Of a stretch of 36,766 nucleotides of DNA, positions 34,251 through 36,766 are shown in pieces. A model generated the notes under the pieces. The model did not search any database and had not been told where the DNA came from. It saw nothing but the letters and a program-made list of their open reading frames with translations. Position 1 is the first letter of the stretch. Each line of letters opens with the position of its first letter. Both the position numbers and the translations under genes were made by a program. The stretch comes from Bacteroidales bacterium (GTDB lineage Bacteria > Bacteroidota > Bacteroidia > Bacteroidales > PUMT01), in contig SLJO01000214.1 in assembly GCA_007135095.1 (NCBI GenBank), positions 1 through 36,766 on the forward strand, in the 5' to 3' direction.

Positions 34251-35165
34251 TCACTCTTCAAAAAAATCCCACCGGAGACTTTGTGTTTCTGTTGGAAAAG
34301 CTGCAGGCACTTCCTGGGTCACATTTCCGGTTGCCGCCCATTCAGCTCCCCGCTGCGTTGTTACAACAAATCCTGCAGATTCCATTGCCGGAAAGAAACT
34401 GTCGCCACTTCCTGCATGGCCCAGAACAGTATGAAAGATACGCCCCTTACCATAAGTGATGGTCATCAGTACTGGCTCATTGCGTCCTGTACCGCCAAAT
34501 TTCTCATCTGCATGTGCGTAAGCAAGTATCTCCATGTTCTTTGCCGGTCCCCGAAGTTGATCATAAAGCTCATCTTCCGCATGCATCCACTTTTCCGGCA
34601 GTCCGTTCAAAACAGGATGGGAGGGTTGGAATGCCTGAACCAGGAATTCATGAACTCTGCCATGCGATCCTCCCCTTCCAGGGGAATTATCGCGGACAAC
34701 CTCTCCGTCTTCGATATACACGTAGGGACCGGCACCTTCATCGCGTCCGCCCCATCCTCCCAGGCCGATTATTTCATTGTATTCAGGCCAGTCTGGAAAT
34801 GCGCTGCTCGCAGCATGATATACAACCACCCCGCCACCGTTTTGCACATACGTGACGAAATTATCACGTGTCTCTTCAGGCCAGTCGTCACCGGTGAAAT
34901 CCAAAACAATCAAATCGTACGGGGTGAAGTCGACAATAAATCCGGACATATCCTCTCCTGCAGCAGGGGATAAGCTTATATCGACGGTAAATATTTCTGA
35001 TTTTTCAAGAATTTGTTTTAAAGCCACGCTGCTTCTCTGCCAGTTATGATTGTTTTGCCCGGTCACGATGAGGGCTTTCAGGCTGGTTTCATGTGAGCAT
35101 GACACAATCAGCATGACCAATGAAAAAATTGCGAGAACTGCAGTTCTAGTTATTCTTTTGTGCAT
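34251..35165 (-). CDS. ThuA-domain lipoprotein
   Basis: This 304-residue lipoprotein starts at the ATG at 35165 (MHKRITRTAV), 47 codons inside the track ORF. That start is chosen because it opens a signal peptide with lipobox LIVSC (C23). The rest is a ThuA-like class-I-amidotransferase fold: LKALIVTGQNNHNW, YDLIVLDFTGDDWP, GGGVVVYHAASSAF, SHPVLNGLPEKWMHAEDELY, and GKGRIFHTVLGH. ThuA-related proteins occur with Gfo/Idh enzymes in 3-keto-sugar metabolism, which fits the neighbouring operon. It lies between the Gfo/Idh operon and a histidine kinase; a 167-nt gap separates it from the kinase stop. Confidence 0.85.
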   Translation of the reverse strand: MHKRITRTAVLAIFSLVMLIVSCSHETSLKALIVTGQNNHNWQRSSVALKQILEKSEIFTVDISLSPAAGEDMSGFIVDFTPYDLIVLDFTGDDWPEETRDNFVTYVQNGGGVVVYHAASSAFPDWPEYNEIIGLGGWGGRDEGAGPYVYIEDGEVVRDNSPGRGGSHGRVHEFLVQAFQPSHPVLNGLPEKWMHAEDELYDQLRGPAKNMEILAYAHADEKFGGTGRNEPVLMTITYGKGRIFHTVLGHAGSGDSFFPAMESAGFVVTTQRGAEWAATGNVTQEVPAAFPTETQSLRWDFFEE

Positions 35166-35332
35166 TTTTCTTGTTTTAAAATTAATAGTCCGACTGGTTA
35201 CGCAGGGAAAACCCACACTGCACGGCATTAACAATAGCCTTGTTTTCAAGGAGGTAACGGGCCAAAGGTTTGAAAATAAAAGGTTAATTGCCTGCCGGAA
35301 TGGCATATCAACGGGTTGAGCTTTGATATTTC

Positions 35333-36766
35333 TTACAATTTTAACGGTAATGAAAATTTAAAGTTGCTCCCCTTGCCAGGTTCACTTTCCACCCAGATAG
35401 TTCCCCGGTGCTTTTCGACAAGTTCTTTGCAAATGATTAATCCAAGTCCTGTTCCCGGTTCATCTTCCGTACCCGGAGTTGTATATGGAGTGGCCAGATC
35501 CCACAATTTTAACTGGTTTTCCTTGCTTATTCCGACACCATTGTCTGAGATGGCAACTGTTAAGAAATCATCATTCCTTTCGGTGTAAATATTAATTGCA
35601 CCATCCGGGTTGGTGAATTTTATGGCATTGATTATCAGGTTGCGCAGGAGGGTTTTTATCATATTTATATCTGCCGTTATTATTGTTCTTTCTTTCTCAA
35701 TAAACCTTATGGATATCCTCTTGGAACTGATGTTTTCTTTAAGATCATCCACCAGCTCCCTGTATATCTCCTGAAGAACGATTTCCTGAGGGTCAAATTT
35801 CAACAAGCCCATTTGTGATTTTGACCATAAAAGCAGATCTTCCAGCAGGTTATAGGTTTTTTGGATAATTTTCTTTTGAATAGATATCTGATATTCAATA
35901 ACTTGCATATCAGATTTGTGCAAATTGGAAAGCAACAGGTTAGAAAATCCCAATAATGCGTTAAAGGGGCTCCTCAGGTCGTGTGCAAGTATTTGCATGA
36001 AGCGGTCTTTATCGGCACTGAGCTGCAGGATTTGCTTCTCATGATTTTTCTTTTCTGTAACATCACGAATAACAGCCCCAAATAAATGATAATCACATAA
36101 TTTAATCGGGAACAGTACTGTTTCAATAATTTTATGAAAATCCGGACCCACTACCTCCTCGTCCCTGAGTGTATAAAATATTTCCGGTGTTTCAAAACTG
36201 ATGATCCCACTAACCACCTTATCCAGCAGGTCCCTGTCTTTTAGCTTCGGTGGCACAAACCTGTACTGGTGGTCGACAATGCTTTTGTTTATGAGATCTT
36301 TTGCGGGTACGCCAAATATATTTTCAGCCCCTTTATTCCAGATAACAACTTTTTTCTGCTCGTTAAACACCACAATTCCATCATTGGTTTGCTGGATTAT
36401 TTCCCTGAGTTTAATTTCATTTTCTATTAATGCCTGTTCATCTTTAATTCGTTTTGTTATATCCCGGCAAATGCTCATTATAACTTGCTGACCAAACCAG
36501 TTCATTTCTTGAGCCTTGATATCTACATTAATTATTGAGCCGTTCTTAATTCTGTGACTGGTTTCAAAGCGTGTATTACCGTTTTTTATCAATTGAGTTA
36601 TTTTTTTCCTTATGTAACCGGCTTGTCCTGGCGTGCTTAATTCCAGAACCGTCATGTTAAGCAGTTCGCTCCGGGTGTATTGATAATTAAGGCATGCCGT
36701 TTCATTCACAAGCAGGATTTTTCCCTCAACGGTATGCACAAAAACACTGTCAGCTGCATTTTCAAA
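35333..36766 (-). CDS. PAS-PAS sensor histidine kinase, 5' end outside the window
   Basis: The reading frame is open to the window edge; the track's GTG start at 36739 lies inside a PAS domain (ENAADSVFVHTVEG), so the true start is beyond it. Two PAS domains are seen (VNETACLNYQYTRSELL; IIQQTNDGIVVFNEQKK), each followed by a PAC-like ICRDITKR or VIRDVTEKK. Next come HisKA (ILAHDLRSPFNALLGFSNLL, with the phospho-acceptor H) and a HATPase_c domain with N box (LLRNLIINAIKFTNP), DNGVGIS and GTGLGL. It is a complete kinase at the C-terminal side, with no receiver domain. Signal and target are unknown. Confidence 0.9.
   Translation of the reverse strand, partial: FENAADSVFVHTVEGKILLVNETACLNYQYTRSELLNMTVLELSTPGQAGYIRKKITQLIKNGNTRFETSHRIKNGSIINVDIKAQEMNWFGQQVIMSICRDITKRIKDEQALIENEIKLREIIQQTNDGIVVFNEQKKVVIWNKGAENIFGVPAKDLINKSIVDHQYRFVPPKLKDRDLLDKVVSGIISFETPEIFYTLRDEEVVGPDFHKIIETVLFPIKLCDYHLFGAVIRDVTEKKNHEKQILQLSADKDRFMQILAHDLRSPFNALLGFSNLLLSNLHKSDMQVIEYQISIQKKIIQKTYNLLEDLLLWSKSQMGLLKFDPQEIVLQEIYRELVDDLKENISSKRISIRFIEKERTIITADINMIKTLLRNLIINAIKFTNPDGAINIYTERNDDFLTVAISDNGVGISKENQLKLWDLATPYTTPGTEDEPGTGLGLIICKELVEKHRGTIWVESEPGKGSNFKFSLPLKL

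Noticed and set aside
34239-34973. 244-residue + ORF
   Set aside because: It is the antisense shadow of the ThuA gene, whose lipobox and ThuA motifs are clear on the minus strand.

Overview
The window reads as chromosomal DNA of a free-living, polysaccharide-degrading Bacteroidota, probably a Marinilabiliales/Prolixibacteraceae-type organism; that placement is inference. Supporting signs are a SusC/SusD pair, many lipoproteins, Reg_prop/Y_Y_Y sensors, DUF362, ThuA and Gfo/Idh/MocA proteins, few Shine-Dalgarno sites, and promoters of the Bacteroidota type (TTG, about 20 nt, TAnnTTTG). I see no phage, insertion sequence, CRISPR array or rRNA.

Left arm (1-6.2 kb): a DoxX-like/DUF362 membrane protein; a secreted protein joining a formylglycine-generating-enzyme-like (FGE-like) domain to a module resembling rhamnogalacturonan lyase family PL11; and, on the other strand, a sialidase-like (BNR) lipoprotein.

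Central polysaccharide utilisation locus (6.4-20 kb, + strand): a membrane-spanning one-component regulator (beta-propellers, Y_Y_Y, one TM helix, coiled coil, LuxR-type HTH), a PKD-domain surface glycan-binding lipoprotein, a GH16 beta-glucanase lipoprotein, SusC, SusD, an MFS sugar porter and a GH158-like TIM-barrel glucanase. The set fits capture and cleavage of laminarin or mixed-linkage beta-glucan outside the cell, SusCD import, and sugar uptake by the MFS porter. A perfect 12-bp terminator hairpin lies between the binding-protein gene and the rest of the operon.

Right arm (20-36.8 kb, mostly - strand): a GH9 enzyme in an apparent operon with a Tat-exported sugar-isomerase-like protein; a solo tRNA-Gln(CUG); a PfkB sugar kinase; a sensor-like propeller with no output domain; and a run of proteins with twin-arginine signals (two aldo/keto reductases, a SelA/DgaE-like PLP enzyme, a Gfo/Idh/MocA oxidoreductase). 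A tiny membrane protein, a ThuA-domain lipoprotein and a PAS-PAS histidine kinase cut by the window edge complete it. Five Tat-type signals on cofactor-dependent sugar enzymes within about 13 kb suggest a periplasmic sugar-modifying module. This is the best candidate here for an undescribed system.
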